This document shows, piece after piece, positions 1 to 7,991 of a stretch of DNA of 64,000 nt. The position numbers and the translations under genes were made by a program. The number at the start of each line of letters is the position of its first letter. Within the stretch, counting starts at the first letter, position 1. Source of the stretch: Stenotrophomonas sp. ZAC14D1_NAIMI4_1 (GTDB taxonomy: Bacteria; Pseudomonadota; Gammaproteobacteria; Xanthomonadales; Xanthomonadaceae); NCBI RefSeq assembly GCF_003086775.1, contig NZ_CP026001.1, forward strand, positions 1,948,407 through 2,012,406. Direction: 5' to 3'. Under the pieces are notes generated by a model, which searched no databases, was not told the origin of the DNA, and saw only the letters and a list, made by a program, of their open reading frames with translations.

Positions 1-2682
1 CAGGGCGCCAGCGATGGCGAGCTCGACGGGGACGCGGGGATATGGGAGCACGCTGCCTGGGAGCACGATGGCGCACAGCTGTCGCTGCGGGTGCGCGGCG
101 CGTCGCCTTCGGAAGCCTGGTGGGGGGTGTCGCGGCAGGCGATGGAGCTGGCCCTGCAGCGTGGCCGCCAGGCCGGACAGATCCGTGCCCTGGAACAGGC
201 TGAACGGCTTCAGCAGGCGCTGTTCCAGATTGCCGATCTGGCCGGTGCCGACCTGGAAATGGGCGAGATGCTGCGCCACGTGCATGGCGTGCTCGGCTCG
301 CTGATGTACGCCGAGAACTGCTACATCGTCGAGTACGACGATGTGCGCGACCAGATGCGCTTCCTGTATTTCGCCGACCAGGTGGATGACTTCGTGGCTG
401 ACCCTTCGATCAGCTACGACGCCGGGCAGATGCCGCGCAGCCTGACCGTGGCCCTGCTGCGCCATGGCAAGCCGCTCAGTGGCCCGTCGCGCGAACTGCT
501 GGCCGATGCCGAGGAAGAGCACGACCCCGAGCGCGGCCCGGAAAGCCTGGACTGGCTGGGCGTGCCGATGCTGCGCGATGGCCGCGTGTGCGGCGCCATC
601 GTGGTGCAGAGTTACGAACAGGCTGCGCTGTATGGCGAAGCCGAGCGCGCGCTGCTGGGCTTCGTTGCCCAGCACGTGCAGACCGCGATGGACCGGCGCC
701 AGGCACAGGTGCGGCTGGAACAGCAGGTGGAGCGACGCACGCTGGAGCTGCAGCGTGCCAACCGCAGCCTGCAGGACGAAGTGGCCGAGCGCCGTCGTGG
801 CGAACAGCTGCAGACCGCGCTCTACAACATCGCCGAGATGGCCATGTCGGCCGACAGCCTGGCCCAGTTCTATGGGCAGGTGCATGGCGTGGTGGGCCGG
901 CTGCTGGACGCGCGCAACTTCTACATCGCACTGGTCAATGCGCGCAGTGACGGCCTGGATTTCGTCTACTCGGTGGATGAGCACAACAGCTCGCGCGCGC
1001 CGCGCGCCTTCAGCCGCGGCCTGACCGAATACGTGGTGCGCCACCGACGCCCGCTGCTGGCATCGCGTGCGCAGATCGACGCGCTGCTGGCCACCGGCGA
1101 AGTGCGTGAGTCCGGCGCGCGTTCGCACTGCTGGCTGGGCGTGCCGCTGCTGCGCGACGACGAGGTGGTCGGCGCGATCGTGGTGCAGAGCTACACCGAC
1201 CAGATCGCCTTCAGCGTGCACGACCAGCGGCTGCTGACCTTCGTGGCGCAGAACATCGGTACCGGCCTCGCCCGCCAGCGCGACCAGCAGCGGTTGCGTT
1301 CGGCGCATGCCGAGCTGGAAAAACGCGTGGAAGAACGCACGCGCGAACTGGCTGAAGTGAATGACAAGCTGCTGGGCCAGATTGCCGAGCGGCTGCGCGC
1401 CGAGCAGCGCCTGACCCACCAGGCCATGCACGATGCGCTGACCGGGCTGCCCAACCGCCTGCACCTGCTGGACCGCCTGCAGGATGCGCTGGCGCTGGCA
1501 CGCCGCGAAGGCGGCCCGGTGTTCGCGATGCTGTTCCTGGACCTGGACCGCTTCAAGCTGGTCAACGACAGCATCGGCCACGCCGCCGGCGACCGCATGC
1601 TGGTGGAAGTGGCCAAGCGCATCGTGTCCATGGCCGGCGACGGCGATGTCGTGGCACGGCTGGGCGGCGATGAATTCGCCGTGCTGCTGCAGTGCCCGCA
1701 GGGATTGGCCCAGGCGCTGGATTTCGGCCAGCGCCTGCTGCTGGCCCTGCAGGAATCGATGTGGATCGCCGGGCGCGAACTGTTCCCCTCCGGCAGCCTC
1801 GGCATCGCCCTGTGGAATCCGCATTACCGCACCGGCGAAGAGCTGCTGCGCGATGCCGATGCGGCGATGTACCGGGCCAAGGCACAGGGCCATGACCGCT
1901 GCGCGATCTTCGATGAGGACATGCGCGAGCAGGCCATGCGCAGCCTGGACCTGGAAGCGGACCTGCGGCGGGCGATCAACAACCGCGATTTCGTGCCGTT
2001 CTACCAGCCCATCGTGCGCCTGTCCGATGGCGAGGTGGTGGGCCACGAGGCGCTGCTGCGCTGGCAGCACGAGCGCCGCGGCCTGCTGCTGCCCGGCGCC
2101 TTCCTGGAGCTGGGCGAGGAGAGCGGCCTGATCGAGCAGGTCGACTGGCTCATCTACGAGCAGGTCATCGCCGGCCTGGCCGACGGTGGGCGTGGCTATG
2201 TGTCTGTGAACGTGTCACCGCGGCATTTCCGTTCGGCCGATTTCAGTGCGCGCCTGTTCGGCCTGCTGGAAGCCAATGATGCCGATCCGCAGCGGCTGCG
2301 GCTGGAGATCACCGAGGTGGCATTGCTGGACGACGGCCCGCATACGCTGCGCATCCTCAAGGGGCTGCGCGAGCGGGGCATCCAGGTGCAGCTGGATGAT
2401 TTCGGGACCGGCTTCTCGGCGCTGTCCTACCTGCACCGGTTCCCGATCAGCACGCTGAAGATCGACCAGAGCTTCATCGCCGGCCTGCATGGGCCGGAGG
2501 CCCAGAGCACGCGCGCGCTGGTGGAAGGTGTGCTGTCGCTGGCGCGCACGCTGGGCATCGAGACCATCGGCGAGGGCATCGAGACCGAGGCCCAGCGGCA
2601 GAGCCTGTTCGAGCTGGGCTGTGACTACGGCCAGGGCTACCTGCTGGGGCGGCCGGCACCGTGGACGCGCGCGGTGGCCTGA
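1..2682 (+). CDS. GAF-GAF-GGDEF-EAL cyclic-di-GMP signalling protein (5' end off the window)
   Basis: The frame is open from the left edge, so the true start is outside; 893 residues are visible. Domains in order: GAF (about 85-230), coiled coil, a second GAF (about 276-420), coiled coil, GGDEF (about 475-635) and EAL (about 650-890). The diguanylate cyclase motif GGDEF is intact at 555-559. The phosphodiesterase motif EALLRW (from 683), DDFGTG (from 799) and a KID motif are also intact, so both activities are possible on sequence. The RxxD inhibitory site expected five residues before GGDEF reads GDGD, so the arginine is missing. Tandem GAFs suggest ligand or redox sensing that sets the balance of c-di-GMP synthesis and breakdown. 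There is no transmembrane segment in the visible part. A GTG at 91 could be taken as a start, but coding-like sequence continues upstream of it. Confidence 0.9.
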   Translation, partial: QGASDGELDGDAGIWEHAAWEHDGAQLSLRVRGASPSEAWWGVSRQAMELALQRGRQAGQIRALEQAERLQQALFQIADLAGADLEMGEMLRHVHGVLGSLMYAENCYIVEYDDVRDQMRFLYFADQVDDFVADPSISYDAGQMPRSLTVALLRHGKPLSGPSRELLADAEEEHDPERGPESLDWLGVPMLRDGRVCGAIVVQSYEQAALYGEAERALLGFVAQHVQTAMDRRQAQVRLEQQVERRTLELQRANRSLQDEVAERRRGEQLQTALYNIAEMAMSADSLAQFYGQVHGVVGRLLDARNFYIALVNARSDGLDFVYSVDEHNSSRAPRAFSRGLTEYVVRHRRPLLASRAQIDALLATGEVRESGARSHCWLGVPLLRDDEVVGAIVVQSYTDQIAFSVHDQRLLTFVAQNIGTGLARQRDQQRLRSAHAELEKRVEERTRELAEVNDKLLGQIAERLRAEQRLTHQAMHDALTGLPNRLHLLDRLQDALALARREGGPVFAMLFLDLDRFKLVNDSIGHAAGDRMLVEVAKRIVSMAGDGDVVARLGGDEFAVLLQCPQGLAQALDFGQRLLLALQESMWIAGRELFPSGSLGIALWNPHYRTGEELLRDADAAMYRAKAQGHDRCAIFDEDMREQAMRSLDLEADLRRAINNRDFVPFYQPIVRLSDGEVVGHEALLRWQHERRGLLLPGAFLELGEESGLIEQVDWLIYEQVIAGLADGGRGYVSVNVSPRHFRSADFSARLFGLLEANDADPQRLRLEITEVALLDDGPHTLRILKGLRERGIQVQLDDFGTGFSALSYLHRFPISTLKIDQSFIAGLHGPEAQSTRALVEGVLSLARTLGIETIGEGIETEAQRQSLFELGCDYGQGYLLGRPAPWTRAVA

Positions 2683-2715
2683 ACCACCGCGCAGGCCAGG
2701 CACGCTGGGCCACGC

Positions 2716-3309
2716 TCAACGCAGCGCGGCGCGTCGCTTCTCGTCGATCCACTTCGAGGCCTGGGCCGGCTCGTAGGCCTGCATCCAGGCCAGCATTTCA
2801 TCGATGTCCGAGCCGTACCACAGGTCCTGGCGCTGTTCCGGGTGCAGGAAGCGCTCTTCCACCATGCGGTCGATCATGCCGATCAGCGGGGCATAGAAGC
2901 CGTCCACGTCCAGGAAGGCGCAGGGCTTGTTGCCGATGCCGAGCTGGCGCCAGGTGAGCATCTCGAAGATCTCTTCCATGGTGCCGAAGCCGCCGGGCAG
3001 GGCGACGAAGCCGTCGGACAGGTCGAACATGCGCGACTTGCGCTCATGCATCGAGCCGACGATTTCCAGTTCGGTCAGGCCGCGGTGGGCCACTTCCCAG
3101 TCGGCCAGCTGGCGCGGGATGACGCCGGTCACTTCGCCGCCGGCGGCCAGCACGGCGTTGGCGACGGTGCCCATCAGGCCGACGTTGCCGCCGCCGTAGA
3201 CCAGGCGCATGCCATCGCGGGCGATGCGGTCGCCCAGCGCCATGGCGCGTTCGGTGTAGACCGGCTTGCTGCCAGCGTTGGAGCCACAGTAGACGCAGAG
3301 GGACTTCAT
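2716..3309 (-). CDS. LOG-family protein (nucleoside 5'-monophosphate phosphoribohydrolase)
   Basis: A 197-residue cytosolic protein of the LOG / lysine-decarboxylase-like fold. It carries the nucleotide-binding run GGGNVGLMG and the family signature PGGFGTMEE. Family members cleave cytokinin riboside monophosphates, or more generally nucleoside 5'-monophosphates, to base plus ribose 5-phosphate; older annotation as lysine decarboxylase is wrong for this fold. The start at 3309 fits the family N-terminus (MKSLCVYCGSN). It lies downstream of, and in the same direction as, the aminotransferase gene, with a terminator-like hairpin in between, so it is probably a separate or attenuated unit. Its physiological substrate cannot be read from the sequence. 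Confidence 0.9.
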   Translation of the reverse strand: MKSLCVYCGSNAGSKPVYTERAMALGDRIARDGMRLVYGGGNVGLMGTVANAVLAAGGEVTGVIPRQLADWEVAHRGLTELEIVGSMHERKSRMFDLSDGFVALPGGFGTMEEIFEMLTWRQLGIGNKPCAFLDVDGFYAPLIGMIDRMVEERFLHPEQRQDLWYGSDIDEMLAWMQAYEPAQASKWIDEKRRAALR

Positions 3310-3330
3310 GGGGGATTCCTGTCTCTTGGT

Positions 3331-3384
3331 GCGGAAACGAAAACGCCCCGCCGGCAACCGGGTCAGCGGTCGCGGGCGGGGTGT
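3331..3384 (-). terminator. Probable intrinsic terminator of the aminotransferase gene
   Basis: The arms CCCCGCC (3346-3352) and GGCGGGG (3375-3381) pair. Read on the minus strand, the structure is followed by a T-rich run (CGTTTTCGTTT). It sits between the aminotransferase stop and the LOG start. The 22-nt loop is long for a strong terminator, so it may only attenuate. Confidence 0.45.
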
Positions 3385-3411
3385 TGGTCGATTATGACGC
3401 GTTGGCGCGGA

Positions 3412-4908
3412 TTACGCGGCGGCGGCCTGCTCGCGGCGCGGGCCTTCACGCAGGGCGCGGCCGACCAGGCCCACCAGCAGGTCCAGCTCGTCGCTGTCCA
3501 TGCCGAAGTGCGGGGTGAAGCGCAGCGAGTTCTCGCCACCGTGGATCACGTTGATGCCGTGCTGGCGCAGCCATTCCTCGGTGGAACCGGCGCCATAGCA
3601 CTTGAACTGCGGGGCCAGCTCGCAGGAGAACAGCAGGCCGGTGCCCTGCACCTTGGTGATCAGCCCGCCCAGCTCGCTCTTCAGCTGTTCCAGCTTGCGC
3701 ACGGCCTCGGCGCCGCGTTCGGCGATGTTGGCGCGCACCTGCGGGGTGAGCTGGGCCAGGGTGGCGCAGGCCACGTCCAGCGCACGCGGGTTGCTGGTCA
3801 TGGTGTTGCCGTAGATGCCCTTGCGGTACAGCTGGGCGGCATGCTCGGTCACGGCCAGCACCGACAGCGGGTACTGCGCGGCATTGAGCGCCTTGGAGTA
3901 GGTTTCCATGTCCGGCGGATCCAGGCCTTCGAAGCCCGGGTAGTCCACCACCGACAGCACGCCGTGGGCACGCAGGCCGGCCTGGATCGAATCGAGCAGC
4001 AGCAGGCTGCCGTGGGCGCGGGTCAGCTCGCGGGCCACCGCATAGAATGCCGGCGGCACCGAACGGCCCGGGTCGCCTTCACCCATCACCGGTTCCAGGA
4101 ACACCGCTTCGATGAACCACTGGTTGCGCTCGGCATCCTCGAACACCTTGCGCAGGCCGGCCTCGTCGTACGGGGCGACCGTAATGACCGAATCCTCGCC
4201 ACGGTAGCTGGCCAGGTGCTGCTGGTAGCTCTTGCGGCTGGAATCGGAATACAGCGCCGGGCGGTCGGTGCGGCCATGGAAGCTGCCCTTGATGACCACG
4301 CGCTTGATGGCGGCACCGGCATGGCGCGCACCCGGGTCGGTCTGCAGCTTGGCGTTGACGTCGGCGATGCGCGCGGCCAGGCCGACCGCTTCGGAGCCGG
4401 AGTTCAGGCACATGAAGCGGGCGAACGGGCAGCCGCCGCGGCGGTGGCCGATCTCCGCGCGCAGGGCGGTGATGAAGCGCTGCTGCGACAGGCTGGGGGT
4501 CATGATGTTGGCCATCACCTGCGGGCGCGACATCGCTTCGAGCACCGCATCAGGGGTGTGGCCGAAGCCGAGCATGCCGTAGCCGCCTGCGTCGTACAGC
4601 ACCGCGCCCTTCAGGGTGACCACCCACGGGCCGCGCGCGGCCAGCGCCACGTACGGGGTCACCGCGTCGTCGGCATAGAAATTGACGAAGCCGTCCTGCA
4701 TCGCGTCGATCTGCGCCTGCTCGTCCTGCGCCAGCAGCGGCCCCAGCTCCTGCTGCACGCGCCCGAACTCGTCGGCGGCCGCTTCCACGGCGGCAACCAG
4801 CTGCGGGTGGCGGGCCGACAGTGCGACCAGGGTGGCGTCGTCCAGGCCGGTGGTGATGCGGCTGCCGGGCTGGGCGCGGAGGGGGGCGAGGCGTTCGATG
4901 AAGCTCAT
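3412..4908 (-). CDS. Class III PLP-dependent aminotransferase
   Basis: A 498-residue fold-type I aminotransferase. Visible are the glycine-rich region (NSGSEAVGLAARIA), a helix with SFHGRTDRP, an Asp of the cofactor-binding loop within LLLLDSIQAGLRAHG, and the Schiff-base lysine in ETYSKALNAAQYP. Class III members move amino groups of omega-amino acids, ornithine, diaminobutyrate or 4-aminobutyrate. The loop reads DSIQAG rather than the common DEVQTG, and the N-terminus is about 70 residues longer than in GabT/ArgD, so the substrate is unresolved. The start at 4908 is favoured by AGGAGA a few bases upstream. An in-frame upstream ATG near 4965 lies inside a terminator-like hairpin and is less likely. 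Confidence 0.85.
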   Translation of the reverse strand: MSFIERLAPLRAQPGSRITTGLDDATLVALSARHPQLVAAVEAAADEFGRVQQELGPLLAQDEQAQIDAMQDGFVNFYADDAVTPYVALAARGPWVVTLKGAVLYDAGGYGMLGFGHTPDAVLEAMSRPQVMANIMTPSLSQQRFITALRAEIGHRRGGCPFARFMCLNSGSEAVGLAARIADVNAKLQTDPGARHAGAAIKRVVIKGSFHGRTDRPALYSDSSRKSYQQHLASYRGEDSVITVAPYDEAGLRKVFEDAERNQWFIEAVFLEPVMGEGDPGRSVPPAFYAVARELTRAHGSLLLLDSIQAGLRAHGVLSVVDYPGFEGLDPPDMETYSKALNAAQYPLSVLAVTEHAAQLYRKGIYGNTMTSNPRALDVACATLAQLTPQVRANIAERGAEAVRKLEQLKSELGGLITKVQGTGLLFSCELAPQFKCYGAGSTEEWLRQHGINVIHGGENSLRFTPHFGMDSDELDLLVGLVGRALREGPRREQAAAA

Positions 4909-4944
4909 TGCAGATCTCCTGAAACAATGGGTCGCACGGGCCTT

Positions 4945-4975
4945 CAAAAGCAAAACGCGCGTCATCACGCGCGCT
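4945..4975 (-). promoter_or_regulatory. Terminator-like hairpin in the leader of the aminotransferase gene
   Basis: On the minus strand a perfect 7-bp stem (CGCGCGT, loop GATG, ACGCGCG) is followed at once by TTTTGCTTTT. This has the form of an intrinsic terminator but lies about 40-65 nt upstream of the aminotransferase start, so it is a candidate attenuator. No leader peptide with regulatory codons is obvious. Confidence 0.4.
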
Positions 4976-5154
4976 TGGGGCGGACTCGTGCTGCGGACTT
5001 CCGTTCCGATGCTAGCACTAGTTTTTTTGCGCGATAACCCCGCAGAAACCTGCTGCATAGCAGCATATTGCCCGACGTTCGCCACGAAGCGCGCTGGCTC
5101 GCAGGCGCTGGACGTACAATGCGCGCCAATGTCGACCTGTTGCCGATCACTGCC

Positions 5155-6186
5155 TTGAAGAAGTCCGATTTCCACTACGACCTGCCGGCCGAACTGATCG
5201 CCCAGGCGCCGCTGGCCGAGCGTTCGGCCAGCCGCCTGATGCTGGTGCCGCCGGCGCCCGCCGCCTTCACCGACGTACAGGTGCGCGACCTGCCGTCGCT
5301 GCTGCAGCCGGGCGACCTGATGGTGTTCAACGACACCCGGGTGATCCCGGCGCGGTTGTTCGGGCAGAAGGCCAGTGGCGGCCGCGTGGAGATCCTGATC
5401 GAGCGCCTGCTGGGCGGCCAGCAGGCGCGTGCCCAGGTGGGCGCCAGCAAGTCGCCCAAGGCCGGCAGCCGCATCGCCCTGGATGCCGGCGGCGAGGCCG
5501 AGGTGCTAGGTCGCGACGGCGAGTTCTACGTCCTGCAGTTCCACGTGCCCGAGTCGCTGGAGCAGTGGCTGCTGCACGCCGGTCGCCTGCCGCTGCCGCC
5601 GTACATCCAGCGCGAACCAGGCATGGACGACCGCGAGCGCTACCAGACCGTGTTCGCCCGCGAAGTGGGCGCGGTGGCCGCGCCGACGGCCGGCCTGCAT
5701 TTCGACGAGCCGCTGCTGGCGGCCTTGAAGGCCAAGGGCGTGGACTTCGGCCACGTCACCCTGCACGTGGGCGCAGGCACCTTCCAGCCGGTGCGCGCCG
5801 ATGACCTGAAGGACCACGTGATGCACCGCGAGTGGCTGAACGTGGGCGCTGAACTGGTGCAGCAGGTGCGGCGCACCCGCGAGGCTGGCGGCCGGGTGAT
5901 CGGCGTGGGCACCACCGTGGTGCGCGCGCTGGAAAGCGCGATGCGCGAGGGTGAACTGCTGCCGTTCGCCGGCGAGACGCAGATCTTCATCACCCCCGGC
6001 TACCGCATCCGCAGCGTGGACGCGATGGTGACCAACTTCCACCTGCCGGAAAGCACGCTGCTGATGATGATTTCCGCGTTTGCCGGCAAGGAGCGCGTAT
6101 TCGAGGCCTACCAGCACGCGATCGAGCAGCGCTACCGCTTCTTCAGCTACGGCGACGCGATGCTGCTGTTCCCGCAGGCGGGGTAG
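5155..6186 (+). CDS. queA: S-adenosylmethionine:tRNA ribosyltransferase-isomerase QueA
   Basis: Transfers the ribosyl part of SAM to 7-aminomethyl-7-deazaguanine in tRNA, giving epoxyqueuosine. The protein runs 343 residues from the TTG at 5155, which gives the N-terminus KKSDFHYDLPAELIAQAP expected for the family. An ATG at 5119 would add 12 residues, but it overlaps TACAAT (5115-5120), which looks like a -10 box. Family motifs visible are FNDTRVIPARLFG, APTAGLHF and VTNFHLPEST. tgt follows on the same strand after two SMAG repeats, so the two queuosine genes are neighbours as in many bacteria. The start choice is the only real uncertainty. Confidence 0.92.
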   Translation: MKKSDFHYDLPAELIAQAPLAERSASRLMLVPPAPAAFTDVQVRDLPSLLQPGDLMVFNDTRVIPARLFGQKASGGRVEILIERLLGGQQARAQVGASKSPKAGSRIALDAGGEAEVLGRDGEFYVLQFHVPESLEQWLLHAGRLPLPPYIQREPGMDDRERYQTVFAREVGAVAAPTAGLHFDEPLLAALKAKGVDFGHVTLHVGAGTFQPVRADDLKDHVMHREWLNVGAELVQQVRRTREAGGRVIGVGTTVVRALESAMREGELLPFAGETQIFITPGYRIRSVDAMVTNFHLPESTLLMMISAFAGKERVFEAYQHAIEQRYRFFSYGDAMLLFPQAG

Positions 6187-6214
6187 GGGGCTGACCTCTG
6201 CCTGAGTGTGGTGG

Positions 6215-6258
6215 GTGCGCACCGTTGGTGCGCACTTCAGGGCCATGCCCGGCGCTAC
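6215..6258. repeat. Two SMAG-type REP palindromes between queA and tgt
   Basis: The first unit (6215-6235) has perfect 8-bp arms GTGCGCAC around CGTTG. The second (6240-6258) is a GGGCC/GGCGC palindrome ending in CTAC, the complement of the diagnostic GTAG. Confidence 0.75.
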
Positions 6259-6318
6259 CGGAGCAGGGACGGCGGTTTTGGGAGACAATAGGCGACTATT
6301 TGCCTGAACGACCGCTCC

Positions 6319-7449
6319 ATGTCCCGATTGCAGTTCCAGCTCCAGACCCGCGACGGCCGTGCCCGCCGTGGCCGCCTGACCTTCCCGCGTGGCACGGTGG
6401 AAACGCCGGCCTTCATGCCGGTGGGAACCTATGGCTCGGTCAAGGGCATCCTGCCGGACCAGGTGCGCGCGCTGGGCGCCGAGATCATCCTCGGCAACAC
6501 CTTCCACCTGTACCTGCGGCCGGGCCTGGACATCATCGCCGACCACGGTGGCCTGCACGGCTTCTGCCAGTGGGATGGCCCGATCCTGACCGATTCCGGC
6601 GGCTTCCAGGTGTTCTCGCTGGCGCACCGCCGCAAGATCACCGAGCAGGGCGTGACCTTTGCTTCGCCCACCGACGGCGCCCGCGTGTTCCTGGGCCCGG
6701 AAGAGAGCATGAAGATCCAGAAGGTGCTCGATTCGGACGTGGTGATGATCTTCGACGAGTGCACCCCGTACCCGGCCACCGAGGATGTCGCCCGCCGTTC
6801 GATGGAGCTGAGCCTGCGCTGGGCCCAGCGCAGCCGCAACGCGCATGACGAGCTGGGCAATGACGCAGCGCTGTTCGGCATCGTCCAGGGCGGGGTTCAC
6901 ACCGACCTGCGCAGCCGCTCGGCCGAGGCCCTGCAGGCGATCGGCTTCGACGGCTATGCCATCGGCGGCCTGGCCGTGGGCGAACCGGAGCACGAGCGCA
7001 ACGCCATGCTCGACCACCTGGACCCGGAGCTGCCGGGCGACCGCCCGCGCTACCTGATGGGCGTGGGCCGGCCGGAAGACCTGGTCGAGGGTGTCGCCCG
7101 TGGCGTGGACATGTTCGACTGCGTGATGCCCACCCGCAATGCCCGCAACGGCCACTATTTCACCTCGTTCGGCACCGTACGCATCCGCAACTCGCAGTAT
7201 GCGCGCGACATGGACCCGATCGAGCCGGGCTGCGGCTGCGTGGCCTGCAGCGGCGGCTACACCCGCTCGTACCTGCGCCACCTGGACCGCTGCAACGAGA
7301 TGCTGGCGCCGATGCTGGGCACCCTGCACAACCTGTTCTATTACGAAAAACTGATGGCCGACATCCGCGCGGCCATCGAGGCGGGAACCTTCCAGGCCTT
7401 CCGCGAGTCCTTCTATGCAGCACGCGGGGCGGTCGCGCCGCCCCTGTAA
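6319..7449 (+). CDS. tgt: Queuine tRNA-guanine ribosyltransferase Tgt
   Basis: Exchanges guanine 34 in GUN-anticodon tRNAs for preQ1, the step before QueA. It is 376 residues, the usual bacterial length. The substrate-binding motif [10 protein letters not shown], the GVGRPEDL segment and the catalytic region around [13 protein letters not shown] are present. The structural zinc site is visible as CGCVAC with a histidine about 25 residues later in SYLRHLDRC. The start at 6319 gives the standard N-terminus. queA lies upstream and the preprotein translocase genes yajC-secD-secF lie downstream, a conserved gammaproteobacterial order. Confidence 0.97.
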   Translation: MSRLQFQLQTRDGRARRGRLTFPRGTVETPAFMPVGTYGSVKGILPDQVRALGAEIILGNTFHLYLRPGLDIIADHGGLHGFCQWDGPILTDSGGFQVFSLAHRRKITEQGVTFASPTDGARVFLGPEESMKIQKVLDSDVVMIFDECTPYPATEDVARRSMELSLRWAQRSRNAHDELGNDAALFGIVQGGVHTDLRSRSAEALQAIGFDGYAIGGLAVGEPEHERNAMLDHLDPELPGDRPRYLMGVGRPEDLVEGVARGVDMFDCVMPTRNARNGHYFTSFGTVRIRNSQYARDMDPIEPGCGCVACSGGYTRSYLRHLDRCNEMLAPMLGTLHNLFYYEKLMADIRAAIEAGTFQAFRESFYAARGAVAPPL

Positions 7450-7585
7450 CCCCGCAGCACCCCTGCCGAACGGCCCAAGGACGAACGTCCGGGGCCGTGG
7501 CATACTTCAAGGCTGACCCAGATCCGCGGTCGACACCCTGCGCCCGTCAAACGGGCCTGAGCGCCGCCCAACCTAAGGACCAACG

Positions 7586-7930
7586 ATGAACCTGCTTGCT
7601 TTCCTGATTCCCGCCGCCCACGCCCAGGCCGCCGGCGGCCAACCGCAGGGCATGGGCCTGACCACCCTGCTGTTCCCGATCATCCTGATCGCCATCATGT
7701 ACTTCCTGATGATCCGCCCGCAGATGAAGCGGCAGAAGGAACACAAGGCCATGCTGGAGAAGATCAAGCGTGGTGACGAAGTGCTGACCAACGGCGGCAT
7801 CGCCGGCGTGGTCACCGACATCGGCGACAACTTCATCACCATTGAAGTGGCTGACAACGTGCGCATCCGCGTGCAGAAGGGCGCTGTCGGCAACGTGCTG
7901 CCGGCCGGTACCCTGAAGTCGGCCCAGTAA
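7586..7930 (+). CDS. yajC: Sec translocon accessory subunit YajC
   Basis: A 114-residue inner-membrane protein with one transmembrane helix (about residues 27-47, rich in I, L and M) followed by the basic run RPQMKRQKEHKAM, the typical YajC arrangement. It associates with SecDF-YidC and the SecYEG translocon. It is followed after 61 nt by secD and then secF on the same strand. The translation start is preceded by AAGGA. Confidence 0.95.
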   Translation: MNLLAFLIPAAHAQAAGGQPQGMGLTTLLFPIILIAIMYFLMIRPQMKRQKEHKAMLEKIKRGDEVLTNGGIAGVVTDIGDNFITIEVADNVRIRVQKGAVGNVLPAGTLKSAQ

Positions 7931-7991
7931 GCCACTCCCTTTCCGATGCACAACCGCGGCGCCGGGGATGGCGCCGCGCGGGACCCAAGCA

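Noticed and set aside
2716..3309. Lysine decarboxylase
   Set aside because: The PGGFGTMEE motif marks the LOG phosphoribohydrolase family; the lysine decarboxylase label is a historical misannotation.
5119..5154. ATG at 5119 as the queA start
   Set aside because: It overlaps a likely -10 box TACAAT, and the extra 12 residues precede the family N-terminus that begins at the TTG. I kept it only as an alternative.
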